Shown in pieces: positions 55,451 to 64,000 of a DNA stretch of 64,000 bases. Numbering within the stretch: the first letter of the stretch is position 1; each line of letters starts with the position of its first letter. The notes below the pieces were generated by a model. That model did no database searches. It was not told the DNA's origin and saw nothing but the letters and a program-made list of their open reading frames with translations. Source of the DNA: an uncultured Dysgonomonas sp. (lineage in GTDB: Bacteria; Bacteroidota; Bacteroidia; Bacteroidales; Dysgonomonadaceae); NCBI RefSeq assembly GCF_934668725.1, contig NZ_CAKUOF010000001.1, positions 1 through 64,000 on the forward strand, written 5' to 3'. The position numbers were made by a program, and so were the translations under genes.

Positions 55451-57823
55451 TTATTTGAGTTCTATGGTAATTGTTTCTTTTTTCTTTAATTGAAAATTTA
55501 GTACACCATCTTGGATAGTATAATTCTTTATCCCGTTGATGAGAGGGGTACCTTGGCGTAATTTTAATTTAAAAAAGTTAGGAACAGTTGATTTTATTTT
55601 AATAAAGTCAATAGTTCCGTTTCTCCATGAGAAATCAATCTCTGCTCCGCCTCTTACTTTTAGTCCTTTTACAGATCCATCTTTCCATTCCGAAGGAATG
55701 GCAGGTAAAAGTTCGATATAGCCAGCATGACTTTGAATGAGCATTTCCATAATTCCAGCCGAACCGCCGAAATTCCCGTCAATTTGCATTGGCGGGTGGG
55801 CACTGAAGAGGTTAGGATAGGTACCTCTTCCTTCTCCGGCGGGTTTGAGAAGGTCTCCTATTAATTTATAGGCTCTGTTTCCATCTTTTAGTCTGGCCCA
55901 GAAGTTTATTTTCCAAGCCATAGACCAACCTGTTGATTCGTCACCTCTTCGTTCTAAAGTTGTTTTTGCAGCATCCATTAATTGTGGAGAAACTGCATGA
56001 TTTAATTCGTATCCGGGATATAAACCGTATAATTGAGAAACATGGCGGTGATGTATTTCTACCTCATCATAATCTTCCAACCACTCCATGATTTGTCCGT
56101 GTTTACCAACTGAAGTAGGAGCTAACCGTGCTTTTTTTGTCTCGATAATTTGAATCCATTCTTTATCAGTGTTAAGCAGCTTGGCGGCTTTCGAAACATT
56201 GGTAAATAATTCTCTGATAATCTGGTTGTCCATTGTTGATCCTGCACTGATACTAACTACCTGTCCATTTGTTGTGAAATAGCTATTTTCAGGTGATGTT
56301 GTTGGAGCTGTAACCAGGTAGCCGTTATTAGGATCTTCAATCAACATATCTTCAAAAAATTGTGCAGCACCCTTCATCGTTGGATAAACTGACCTGAGGT
56401 ATTCTAAATCTTGAGTATATAAATAATGTTCCCATAGGTGTTGACATAACCAAGCTCCTGCAGTATTAGTTGCTCCCCACGAAGGATCTTCGGATGGAGA
56501 TGTAAATCCCCAAACATTACCTAAAATATGTGTAACCCAGCCCTTACTGTTATAATAAATACGAGCTGTTTTCTGCCCCGGTTCAACAAGACTTTTGGTA
56601 TATTCGATCATGGGTAGGTGTAGTTCCGAAAGATTACCTGTTTCGGCTCCCCATAAATTCATTTGCAGGTTGATATTCAAATGATAATCAGCATTCCATG
56701 GCGGTATTATTTGTGGAGCCCACAGTCCTTGGAGATTGGGAGGTAAACCTCCTAAACGTGTAGAAGAAATAAGTAAGTATCGGCCATATTGCATATATAG
56801 AGCAACCAGATCTAGATCGCTTTTGTCGGTAACAAATGCTTCTAACCTTTTATTAATAGGAAGTTCTGAGTTCTTGTTTTTACTCAGAGTTAAATCAACA
56901 CGATTAAATAATTGTTGATATTTCGAAATGTGATTTTTCTTTAACTTTGAGTAATTGACATTGGCTTTTTCAAGTAGTTGTGTTGCTTGAACTTTCTCTG
57001 ATTGACTATTATAATTTGTAGCCAAAGACACTAAAAGGATAACTTCATCTGCATTTTGTATTTCTATACTTTTTCTATTGTTAATTAATGTTCCTCCTTT
57101 CGGAATAATTTTCACTTGACCGAAATATTTCATTCCGTTGCTTTTTACACTATCTTTTAATTGTCCATAAATAGATAATGTATTGCCTTGGACTGATAGC
57201 TCATAATTTTCGTCTCTATAAAGTGAAATTGTCAGATTGATAGCATCTTTATGATTTGCAGTATATCTTATAACTCCAATATCATCCGAAAAAGAGGTGA
57301 AATATTCCCTGTTATATAATATACCTCCTTTGCGAAAGGATATTGTAGACAGTGCATTGTTTATATCTAATGTCCTTTTATAATTACTTATTGAGTCTGA
57401 TTTATTTGGATATGAAAAATCGATTTGAAGGTTGCCGAGATTTTGAAAACTACCGTATGCCGAAACGTCGGCACTACCTTTGCCCAAGCAGGTAAAGGTT
57501 TTATACATTAAATCTTGAGCCTCTTTATTTTTGCTTTCAAAAAGAAGCCTTCTGATTTCTCCTAAATATTTGTATGCCTCGGGATTATCTGCATCTTGTT
57601 TATTGCCAGACCAGAGAGATATTTCGTTTAATACAACTCGTTCTTGCTCTATACCGCCCCAAGGCATCATTCCTATACGGCCATTGCCTAAGGGAATAGA
57701 TTCTTCCCAAATAGAAGCAGGGGCATCAAAAAAATACTGCCATATATTCTGTGTTGCTACTGTTAAGTTAACACACCAAAATAAGAGAACAAAAGATAAG
57801 TTTTTAGAGATCGTTTTTTTCAT
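55451..57823 (-). CDS. GH95 alpha-L-fucosidase
   Basis: 790 residues with a signal peptide (ends TVATQ). The N-terminal beta domain (WEESIPLGNGRIGMMPWGG; VVLNEISLWSG) and the (alpha/alpha)6 catalytic domain with PWNADYHLNINLQMNLWGAE, TTSPENSYFTTNGQVVS, HRHVSQLYGLYPG and IDGNFGGSAGIMEMLIQSHA are those of GH95. Family members cleave alpha-1,2-fucose (or galactose) by inversion, for example from fucosylated xyloglucan side chains or host glycans. A -7-like box lies just upstream, and the HTCS gene is 132 bp further up on the same strand. Confidence 0.93.
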   Translation of the reverse strand: MKKTISKNLSFVLLFWCVNLTVATQNIWQYFFDAPASIWEESIPLGNGRIGMMPWGGIEQERVVLNEISLWSGNKQDADNPEAYKYLGEIRRLLFESKNKEAQDLMYKTFTCLGKGSADVSAYGSFQNLGNLQIDFSYPNKSDSISNYKRTLDINNALSTISFRKGGILYNREYFTSFSDDIGVIRYTANHKDAINLTISLYRDENYELSVQGNTLSIYGQLKDSVKSNGMKYFGQVKIIPKGGTLINNRKSIEIQNADEVILLVSLATNYNSQSEKVQATQLLEKANVNYSKLKKNHISKYQQLFNRVDLTLSKNKNSELPINKRLEAFVTDKSDLDLVALYMQYGRYLLISSTRLGGLPPNLQGLWAPQIIPPWNADYHLNINLQMNLWGAETGNLSELHLPMIEYTKSLVEPGQKTARIYYNSKGWVTHILGNVWGFTSPSEDPSWGATNTAGAWLCQHLWEHYLYTQDLEYLRSVYPTMKGAAQFFEDMLIEDPNNGYLVTAPTTSPENSYFTTNGQVVSISAGSTMDNQIIRELFTNVSKAAKLLNTDKEWIQIIETKKARLAPTSVGKHGQIMEWLEDYDEVEIHHRHVSQLYGLYPGYELNHAVSPQLMDAAKTTLERRGDESTGWSMAWKINFWARLKDGNRAYKLIGDLLKPAGEGRGTYPNLFSAHPPMQIDGNFGGSAGIMEMLIQSHAGYIELLPAIPSEWKDGSVKGLKVRGGAEIDFSWRNGTIDFIKIKSTVPNFFKLKLRQGTPLINGIKNYTIQDGVLNFQLKKKETITIELK

Positions 57824-57840
57824 GGTTATAGGTTACTGTG

Positions 57841-57848
57841 CAAAGTAA
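57841..57848 (-). promoter_or_regulatory. -7-like box upstream of GH95
   Basis: On minus, TTACTTTG differs from TAnnTTTG at one position, 17 bp before the ATG. The implied leader is very short. Confidence 0.3.
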
Positions 57849-57955
57849 GTACTTAATAAGATATTACTTTTATTATCATGTTTCGGTTAAGGGTATCACT
57901 TAAACCTTTATAGTGCTTATATGCTAACTAAAGGGTGCTGATATGTTTTTTGTAG

Positions 57956-60900
57956 CTAATTTATAAACCTTTTTTTATATTCGTTGGGTGTTACGCCAAA
58001 TTCGTCTTTAAAATATTTTCTAAAATATTTAGGGTCATTAAATCCTACTTGAAAAGCAATTTCGTTGACAAACATCTGACTTTTTTCTAATAGATTAGCT
58101 GCACGTTTCAGTCTTATAAAACGAATAAATTCTGAGGGTGATTTATCTGTCAATGCCAATATTTTCTTATAAAAGTATACTCGGCTCATAGCCATTTCAC
58201 GACATAAGTCTTCAACCAGAAAATCGGCATTGCTTATATTTTCTTCGACAATGGAAATTGCTTTTTTTACAAATTTTTCGTCCATAGTCATTATTTCTAT
58301 TTCGCTCGGATTTACTTCTATCTTCTTTTTGAAATTATACTGATTTTTCTTTTGCCGTTCAATTATCTTAGAAATTTTAAGTGTTAGCATATCTATATTG
58401 AACGGTTTTGAAATATAATCATCAGCTCCGGCTTCTATGCCCGAATATTGATTTTCTTCGGACGATTTTGCTGTCAAAAGTATGATCGGAATATGAGAAG
58501 TGCGTATATCTGCTTTTATGGTACGACAGAGTTCATATCCATCCATTTTGGGCATCATTACATCACATAAAATAATATCAGGCAATTGATCTAATATTAT
58601 TTGAGATGCTTCTTCTCCATCATTTGCTGTAATGATTCTATAGGATTTAATAAACAGGCTTTTCATAAATTCCCGAAAATCCTCATTATCATCTACGATG
58701 AGTAATAGAGGTAGGTGTATTGTTGTATGTGTCTGACTATTGTTATTTTGTATTCTTGTTTCATCAGTATCTCCCGAATAGATAATATCTTGGCTTCTGG
58801 ATTCTTCATAATGATGACTGTCTATTGGTATCAGTACTGTAAAAGTCGAACCTTTTCCTGGGGAGCTTTCGACTAATATTTCACCATTATGAAGTTTTAC
58901 ATATTCACTTACTAAATGTAATCCTACACCTGTGCCTGTTTGGCTTATCTTTTGGGCTCTCTCAATACGGAAAAAACGGTCAAATATTTTTTCTAAATAC
59001 TTTTCTTCAATACCTATACCTGTATCGGATACTTTTATACATAGTTGTTTTTTTGATTGATGTTGAATTTCTTCTGTAATACCTATACTTACATCTATCT
59101 GTCCTTCTTCGGTATATTTGAAAGCATTGGAAATAAGGTTAATTACTATCTTACTCATCTTTTCCGGATCAAAATCCATTTGAAGCTCTTTGAGATAAGT
59201 TGTAAACGTAAACTTGATTGGTTTTTCCGCAGCCAAGGACGAGAAAGACAAACAAATATCTTTTACTACTGGTATGATATCGCCTGTTGACAGGCTTAGA
59301 TTCATTTTATTTAAATCTAGTTTTCTGAAATCGAGAATTTCATTTACCATATTTAATAGACTTAATGCATTTTTACGCATAATGTTTAGTAATGTTTTTT
59401 CTTCCTCGGTGTGCGGTTCTTTTAATAATTTTTCGAGAGGGGTTAGTATAAGAGTTATAGGCGTTTTAAATTCATGACTGATATTAGTGAAAAATCTGAA
59501 TTTCAATTCGTCAACTTCATGAATCTTATCGGCTTCCATTATTTTCTGAGCTTGCTTAAATTCATGCTTTTGTTTATTCAGCTTATATATAATGAAGAAT
59601 CTCAAAAGTATTATGAAAATAATAAAGTATATGAAAAAAGCCCACCATGTAAGCCAAAACGGAGGTTTTACTATAATTTTCATAATGAGGGGAGTCTTAC
59701 TCCAAACTCCGTCATTATTACCTGCATATACTATTAACTTATAAGTGCCTGCATTTAGGTTTGAATACGAAGCTGTTCCGACTCCATTTTTAATCTCTAT
59801 CCAATCTCTGTCTATCCCCTCTAACATATATTTGTAGTGGTTTTTTTCGGGATGTATATAGTTCAGGGCGGAGAAAAAAAGAGTGAAATTAGTTTCTGTA
59901 TAATTGAGTATTATTTCGTTGAGATAAGTGATCGATTCAGTAAGAATTATCCTGCCATTATATTTTTCATAAGGTTTTATTATTTGGTTTGCAATCAACA
60001 ACTCGGTAAATCTCGGTTTTGGGATATATTGATTGAAAGCAATAGTGCTCGGGTTAAAGCTGACATATCCGTTTGTACTTCCTACATATATCATTCCCGT
60101 TTTGTCTTTGAATATTGCATTCTGATTACAAATGGAACTGGGAAGCCCGTCTTTTACGTCGAAATAAGTGATTGAGTAGTTTAAAATACTATTTGAGAAC
60201 TGACAATGAATACAGGCCAATCCGTTGCGGGTGCCTGCCCAGATATTATTATCGTTGTCTTCTATTAATGAAACTACTTCATCACTGGGTAGTCCTTCTT
60301 TTGTAGTAATATATATAACTTGATTTTTTAAAGGATTGTATACATTTAATCCGTTATCGGTGGCTATCCATACCAAACTACGGGAATCGACTAATATATT
60401 ATTTGTTAAAATATCAGATAGCGAGTCTTGTTGTACATGTTCATTGAAATATCGGCTTATTTGTTTTGTTTTACTATCTATAAAGTTAATGCCTCTGTCG
60501 GTACTGAAAAATATATTTTTATTTATATCTCTATATACCGAAAGAACATAATCGGAATATAATTGTGGAGTGTTTGATACTGTATATCTCTCAAATCTGG
60601 AGCGTGATGGATTTAGTTTATTAATGCCACCCCCTAAAGTTCCTATCCATAGGTTATTATCTTTATCTTCGGCTAAGCCATATACACTCTTTCCTGATAT
60701 GGAATTGGTATCAGTTTCATTAATCTGATACCTTGTGAAGTTTTTACCATCAAAAGAGTTGAGTCCTCCTAAGAAAGTTCCTACCCACAACTGTTTAGAA
60801 TGATCCTCCAATAGTGAAGTAATGATATCGGCAGATATACTATGAGGGTTATTATGATTATAATTGAATATTTCTATACTTTGTTTTTGCTCATTATATT

Positions 60901-62068
60901 TAATCAAGCCTTTGCCATTTGTTCCTATCCAGAGATTATTGTTATCATCCTTTAATAAACTATTACAATCGAATGTGTCGGAATCTTCTTTAAAGTGATA
61001 AAATAGAGGTGACTTTTTGAACTTGAACATATTGGGGTGGTAGTAAGATACTCCCTTTTTGTATGTACCTATCCATACAATGCCATCGTTGTCACAAAAA
61101 ATACTAATAATTGAATTCTGACTTATTGAATTCCTGTTGTAAATATTATTACGCAATACCGTAATCTTTTTTTGTTTCTTATCAAATAGATTTAATCCCC
61201 CGTGGTCTGTACCAATCCAGATTAAGCCTTCCTTATCCTGGTCCATACATCGGAAGAAGTTACTTGAAAGAGCTATTTCGGTATCCTTGTTCAGAAAAAC
61301 CCATTCTTTGGCTTTTGTGTCATAGTAGGCGCTGCCTTTATCTGCAACTCCCGGATAAACCCATACATCGTTATCATTGTCTACAAATAACGATTTCTGG
61401 ATGGTCGAATTTTGTAAATTATTTTTGAAAAATGTATTTCGTATATCTACGAAGTTAGATTTTTCATTAAACCTTTCAATCAGACCGTCTCTAAACATGA
61501 CCCAGATATATTGTTTAGAGACCCTGAAGTTCAGAATTTCTCCGGTGCTAAGCGTTTGTCCTTGTTTTGATTGGTTGAATGTAACGTATTTATCTGTTCT
61601 TGCATAATACTTGTATATACCTTTATCTTGATAATAGATGTAAAAATCTTTATTGGCATCTATCTCTATAATTGAAGGTGAGGGGGGCAGTCCCATTTTT
61701 GCAACTAAAGAATCTATATTTTGAGTAAAACTTTCAGTTTTAAAATCGTAGACAATGTAATCAGTTCTCAAGACTTGTAGCCATAGCCTTCCCTCCGAAT
61801 CTTCCTGTATATGGGTAATCCTGTCGAAAGGAATACTTGTTGGGTCATTTCGGTTGTGTTTATATACTTTGAAATTGAGTCCGTCGTATCGGTTTAATCC
61901 CTGATTGGTTCCGAACCACATAAAACCGCGACTGTCTTTGAAAATACATTCAACTTGGTTGTTGGATAGTCCATTGCTATTATCCAAGTGAGAGAAGTCG
62001 AAGGATTGTGCATAAATAATACCTGCACTATTTAGTATGAGCAATAGTAATGAAATAATTGTTCTCAT
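57956..62068 (-). CDS. Hybrid two-component system sensor/regulator (HTCS)
   Basis: 1370 residues from the ATG at 62068, just before a signal-type helix (MRTIISLLLLILN); the open frame upstream adds 20 unlikely residues. A periplasmic double beta-propeller of Reg_prop repeats (GFMWFGTNQGLNRYDG; LWIGTLGGGINKLNP) is followed by a Y_Y_Y sandwich (about 760-790), one membrane helix (about 805-828), a HisKA domain (phospho-His865 in NISHEFKTP), a HATPase (GTGVGLHLVSEY), a receiver (phospho-Asp1169 in LCDVMMPKMDGYE) and an AraC DNA-binding domain (about 1270-1370). Such proteins sense oligosaccharides and switch on the adjacent carbohydrate genes, so GH95-GH3 and the GH31 are the expected targets. 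Confidence 0.95.
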   Translation of the reverse strand: MRTIISLLLLILNSAGIIYAQSFDFSHLDNSNGLSNNQVECIFKDSRGFMWFGTNQGLNRYDGLNFKVYKHNRNDPTSIPFDRITHIQEDSEGRLWLQVLRTDYIVYDFKTESFTQNIDSLVAKMGLPPSPSIIEIDANKDFYIYYQDKGIYKYYARTDKYVTFNQSKQGQTLSTGEILNFRVSKQYIWVMFRDGLIERFNEKSNFVDIRNTFFKNNLQNSTIQKSLFVDNDNDVWVYPGVADKGSAYYDTKAKEWVFLNKDTEIALSSNFFRCMDQDKEGLIWIGTDHGGLNLFDKKQKKITVLRNNIYNRNSISQNSIISIFCDNDGIVWIGTYKKGVSYYHPNMFKFKKSPLFYHFKEDSDTFDCNSLLKDDNNNLWIGTNGKGLIKYNEQKQSIEIFNYNHNNPHSISADIITSLLEDHSKQLWVGTFLGGLNSFDGKNFTRYQINETDTNSISGKSVYGLAEDKDNNLWIGTLGGGINKLNPSRSRFERYTVSNTPQLYSDYVLSVYRDINKNIFFSTDRGINFIDSKTKQISRYFNEHVQQDSLSDILTNNILVDSRSLVWIATDNGLNVYNPLKNQVIYITTKEGLPSDEVVSLIEDNDNNIWAGTRNGLACIHCQFSNSILNYSITYFDVKDGLPSSICNQNAIFKDKTGMIYVGSTNGYVSFNPSTIAFNQYIPKPRFTELLIANQIIKPYEKYNGRIILTESITYLNEIILNYTETNFTLFFSALNYIHPEKNHYKYMLEGIDRDWIEIKNGVGTASYSNLNAGTYKLIVYAGNNDGVWSKTPLIMKIIVKPPFWLTWWAFFIYFIIFIILLRFFIIYKLNKQKHEFKQAQKIMEADKIHEVDELKFRFFTNISHEFKTPITLILTPLEKLLKEPHTEEEKTLLNIMRKNALSLLNMVNEILDFRKLDLNKMNLSLSTGDIIPVVKDICLSFSSLAAEKPIKFTFTTYLKELQMDFDPEKMSKIVINLISNAFKYTEEGQIDVSIGITEEIQHQSKKQLCIKVSDTGIGIEEKYLEKIFDRFFRIERAQKISQTGTGVGLHLVSEYVKLHNGEILVESSPGKGSTFTVLIPIDSHHYEESRSQDIIYSGDTDETRIQNNNSQTHTTIHLPLLLIVDDNEDFREFMKSLFIKSYRIITANDGEEASQIILDQLPDIILCDVMMPKMDGYELCRTIKADIRTSHIPIILLTAKSSEENQYSGIEAGADDYISKPFNIDMLTLKISKIIERQKKNQYNFKKKIEVNPSEIEIMTMDEKFVKKAISIVEENISNADFLVEDLCREMAMSRVYFYKKILALTDKSPSEFIRFIRLKRAANLLEKSQMFVNEIAFQVGFNDPKYFRKYFKDEFGVTPNEYKKRFIN

Positions 62069-62237
62069 GAAGATTTGGCTAATATTGATTCTTTCTCTAA
62101 CAAATTTAGATAAATTATATAATTCCAAAGGATGTATTACAAATTTAGCCTCTCTATAGAAACATATGCACCCCTTCTTTATTCATGTCGACCTTCTTTT
62201 CAGAACATTTAAACAGAGGCTTAACTATTTCATACTA

Positions 62238-62245
62238 TACATTTG
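62238..62245 (+). promoter_or_regulatory. -7 box of the GH31 gene
   Basis: TACATTTG matches TAnnTTTG, 33 bp before the ATG at 62279. The -33 region is weak (TTTA near 62208), as is common for promoters that need an activator. Confidence 0.45.
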
Positions 62246-62278
62246 TATTGTTACTAAAACCTAAAAATATAATTTACC

Positions 62279-64000
62279 ATGAAGAAGCATCTATTATTAA
62301 TAATGGTGTTATTACCTGCTCTTTTCTTTAGTTGTAATGATTCTTATGAGAAAACTCAGGATGGAATTATTGTAAATCTGAAGAATGATTCTACTGATGC
62401 AACGAAACACATCCGATTGCAAGTTATTACAGACGATATTATTCGTGTAAGTGCAACCCCAAAGAACAGTTTTTCGGATAGAGAAAGTCTTATTAGTGTT
62501 TATGAGAAAACACAGACTTCGGGCTGGGAAGTAATCGAGCAAAAAGACGAGCTATTATTAAAGACAGCTACAACAATAGCCAAAATATCTCTGAAAACAG
62601 GAGAAATAACCTTTACTGATTTACAGGGAAATATTATCTTATCAGAGAATAAAGGTGGCGGAAAGTCATTTAAAGACATAGAGGTGGAAGGTAAAAAAGC
62701 GTATACTCTACGTCAGATGTTCGAATCGTCCCATGACGAGGCTTTCTATGGACTTGGACAACATCAATCCGATGAATTTAACTATAAGGGAAAAAATGAA
62801 GTATTGTTTCAATATAATACTAAGGTATCTGTTCCTTTTATTGTATCCTCCAAAAACTACGGTATTCTGTGGGATAATTATTCCTTAACCAAATTTGGAG
62901 ATCCCAGAGATTATGAAAATCTGGACCAATTTAAGCTATTTGATAAAAACGGAAAAGAAGGAGGGCTTACTGCTACTTATATGGAAAGTAACGACCCTAC
63001 ACATATATTCACAGAACGCACTGAAAGTACAATAGATTATGAGAATCTGGAAACGGTAAAGAATTTTCCGAAAGATTTTCCTTTTAATAATTCAAGAATT
63101 ACATGGGAAGGAGAATTTGAAGCTAAAGAATCGGGTATTCACCGATTTATATTGTATTATGCAGGCTATACCAAAGTATATATTGATGATGAGTTGATTG
63201 TCCCAGAAAGGTGGCGTACAGCATGGAATCCGAACAGCTACAAATTTGCTGTTGATTTAAAAGCCGGAGAAAAACACAAAATAAAATTAGACTGGAAACC
63301 CGACGGCGGGATATCGTATATAGGCCTTAAGGCTTTAGATTCAAAGAATGAGAAAGATCAAAACAAGCTATCTCTTTGGTCGGAAATGGGTGACGAGATC
63401 GATTATTATTTCATCAGAGGAAACAATATGGATGAAGTAATAAAAGGGTATCGTACGGTTACAGGAAAATCGCAGATTATGCCTAAATGGGCGATGGGCT
63501 TCTGGCAAAGCCGCGAACGCTACAAAACACAAGAAGAACTGCTAAATGCCGTAAAAGAATATCGTAAGAGAGAGATTCCGCTTGATAATATTGTTTTAGA
63601 CTGGTCTTACTGGCCTCAAGATGCATGGGGAAGCCACGATTTTGATTCTGCTCGTTTTCCTGATCCTAAAGGGATGATTGATAGTGTACATATAATGGAT
63701 GCCCGTATTATGATATCGGTATGGCCTAAATTTTATTATACAACCGACAATTATAAGGCTTTTGACGAAAAGGGCTGGATGTATAACCGTGCCGTGAAAG
63801 ACAGTATCAGAGATTGGATAGGGAAGGGGTATATAGCCGGATTTTACGATGCTTACAGCGAGGGTGCCCGTAAACTATTTTGGGATCAAATGAACGAAAA
63901 ACTTTATTCGAAAGGTATCGATGCTTGGTGGATGGATGCTTCTGAACCCGATATTTTATCGAATGCAAGTATGAAATACCGCAAGGAGTTGAGTACACCT
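62279..64000 (+). CDS. GH31 alpha-xylosidase-like lipoprotein with PA14 insert, 3' truncated
   Basis: 574 codons are visible and the frame is open to the window end. The start ATG begins a lipoprotein signal (ALFFSC, Cys19). The N-terminal galactose-mutarotase-like domain (FYGLGQHQSDEFNYKG) is interrupted at about 265-355 by a PA14-type domain (SGIHRFILYYAGYTKVYID, ERWRTAW). The GH31 barrel begins with MPKWAMGFWQSRERYKTQEE and VLDWSYWPQDAWGSH, and contains the nucleophile Asp553 in AWWMDASEPD. The WWMDASEP form and the PA14 insert match bacterial alpha-xylosidases that debranch xyloglucan. The acid/base Asp lies beyond the window. Surface or periplasmic by lipidation. Confidence 0.9.
   Translation, partial: MKKHLLLIMVLLPALFFSCNDSYEKTQDGIIVNLKNDSTDATKHIRLQVITDDIIRVSATPKNSFSDRESLISVYEKTQTSGWEVIEQKDELLLKTATTIAKISLKTGEITFTDLQGNIILSENKGGGKSFKDIEVEGKKAYTLRQMFESSHDEAFYGLGQHQSDEFNYKGKNEVLFQYNTKVSVPFIVSSKNYGILWDNYSLTKFGDPRDYENLDQFKLFDKNGKEGGLTATYMESNDPTHIFTERTESTIDYENLETVKNFPKDFPFNNSRITWEGEFEAKESGIHRFILYYAGYTKVYIDDELIVPERWRTAWNPNSYKFAVDLKAGEKHKIKLDWKPDGGISYIGLKALDSKNEKDQNKLSLWSEMGDEIDYYFIRGNNMDEVIKGYRTVTGKSQIMPKWAMGFWQSRERYKTQEELLNAVKEYRKREIPLDNIVLDWSYWPQDAWGSHDFDSARFPDPKGMIDSVHIMDARIMISVWPKFYYTTDNYKAFDEKGWMYNRAVKDSIRDWIGKGYIAGFYDAYSEGARKLFWDQMNEKLYSKGIDAWWMDASEPDILSNASMKYRKELSTP

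Noticed and set aside
1..64000. CRISPR arrays, transposons, integrases or phage genes
   Set aside because: No evenly spaced direct repeats, transposase or integrase motifs, or terminal inverted repeats flanking such genes were seen.

Overview
The window is AT-rich, gene-dense chromosomal DNA from a member of the Bacteroidota. By gene content it is most likely a Bacteroidales species such as Dysgonomonas; that genus guess is inference. Supporting signs are the promoter elements (TAnnTTTG -7 boxes, a few with a TTTG-like -33 box), a hybrid two-component sensor (HTCS) beside glycoside hydrolase genes, a lipidated TamA-like protein (TamL), type IX secretion-type proteins (Plug, PorE-like, PorD-like), and the Bacteroidota pattern of glycogen genes. 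I saw no tRNA, rRNA, CRISPR array, insertion sequence, integrase or phage gene.

Layout. 1-1173: 3' part of an ACS-family (hexuronate/organic anion) MFS transporter. 1264-5133 (minus): membrane glycosyltransferase, then lysA and lysC for the lysine pathway. 5448-8061: ABC-F ATPase converging on a DUF4349 lipoprotein. 8281-15505 (plus): type IX secretion Plug-family protein and a very large alpha-2-macroglobulin-like protein. 15506-16054: a long gap bracketed by terminators. 16055-21228 (minus): aroB, fmt, clcA, a pentapeptide-repeat gene and tsaC. 21461-26036 (minus): GNAT, GT2, HAD-like, a small membrane protein, recR and an HD hydrolase. 26108-27110 (minus): two related small lipoproteins. 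27379-30308 (plus): PorE-like OmpA lipoprotein and PorD-like protein. 30410-32074 (plus): BlaI-type repressor and a BlaR1-type peptidase fused to a TonB C-terminal domain. 32134-35466 (minus): mfd. 35633-41682: polyprenol-phosphate mannosyltransferase, a frameshifted membrane gene, trmD, tamL and a SpoU methyltransferase. 41897-53157 (plus): a five-gene glycogen cluster. 53227-64000: GH3, GH95 and HTCS on minus, diverging from a truncated GH31 with a PA14 insert on plus.

How it fits together. The glycogen block holds a GH133 debranching enzyme, a GT4 synthase-like enzyme, a GH57 enzyme, a single polypeptide joining a GT3 glycogen synthase to a GT35 phosphorylase, and a eukaryote-type GH13 branching enzyme. 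Together these cover building, branching and breaking down of storage glucan. The right end looks like the edge of a polysaccharide utilisation locus. An alpha-fucosidase, a beta-glucosidase, a probable alpha-xylosidase and an HTCS sensor are the activities expected for fucosylated xyloglucan; this substrate is inference, and no SusC/SusD pair is inside the window.

The points most worth a second look are the GT3-GT35 fusion, the alpha-2-macroglobulin-like protein that lacks a thioester but carries a SusC-like motif, the BlaR1-TonB fusion with a palindromic operator candidate, a single-frameshift break in a duplicated TM-hairpin gene, a candidate small RNA at about 15828-16020, two copies of a 15-bp palindrome 46 kb apart, and an iterated promoter-like repeat upstream of tsaC.
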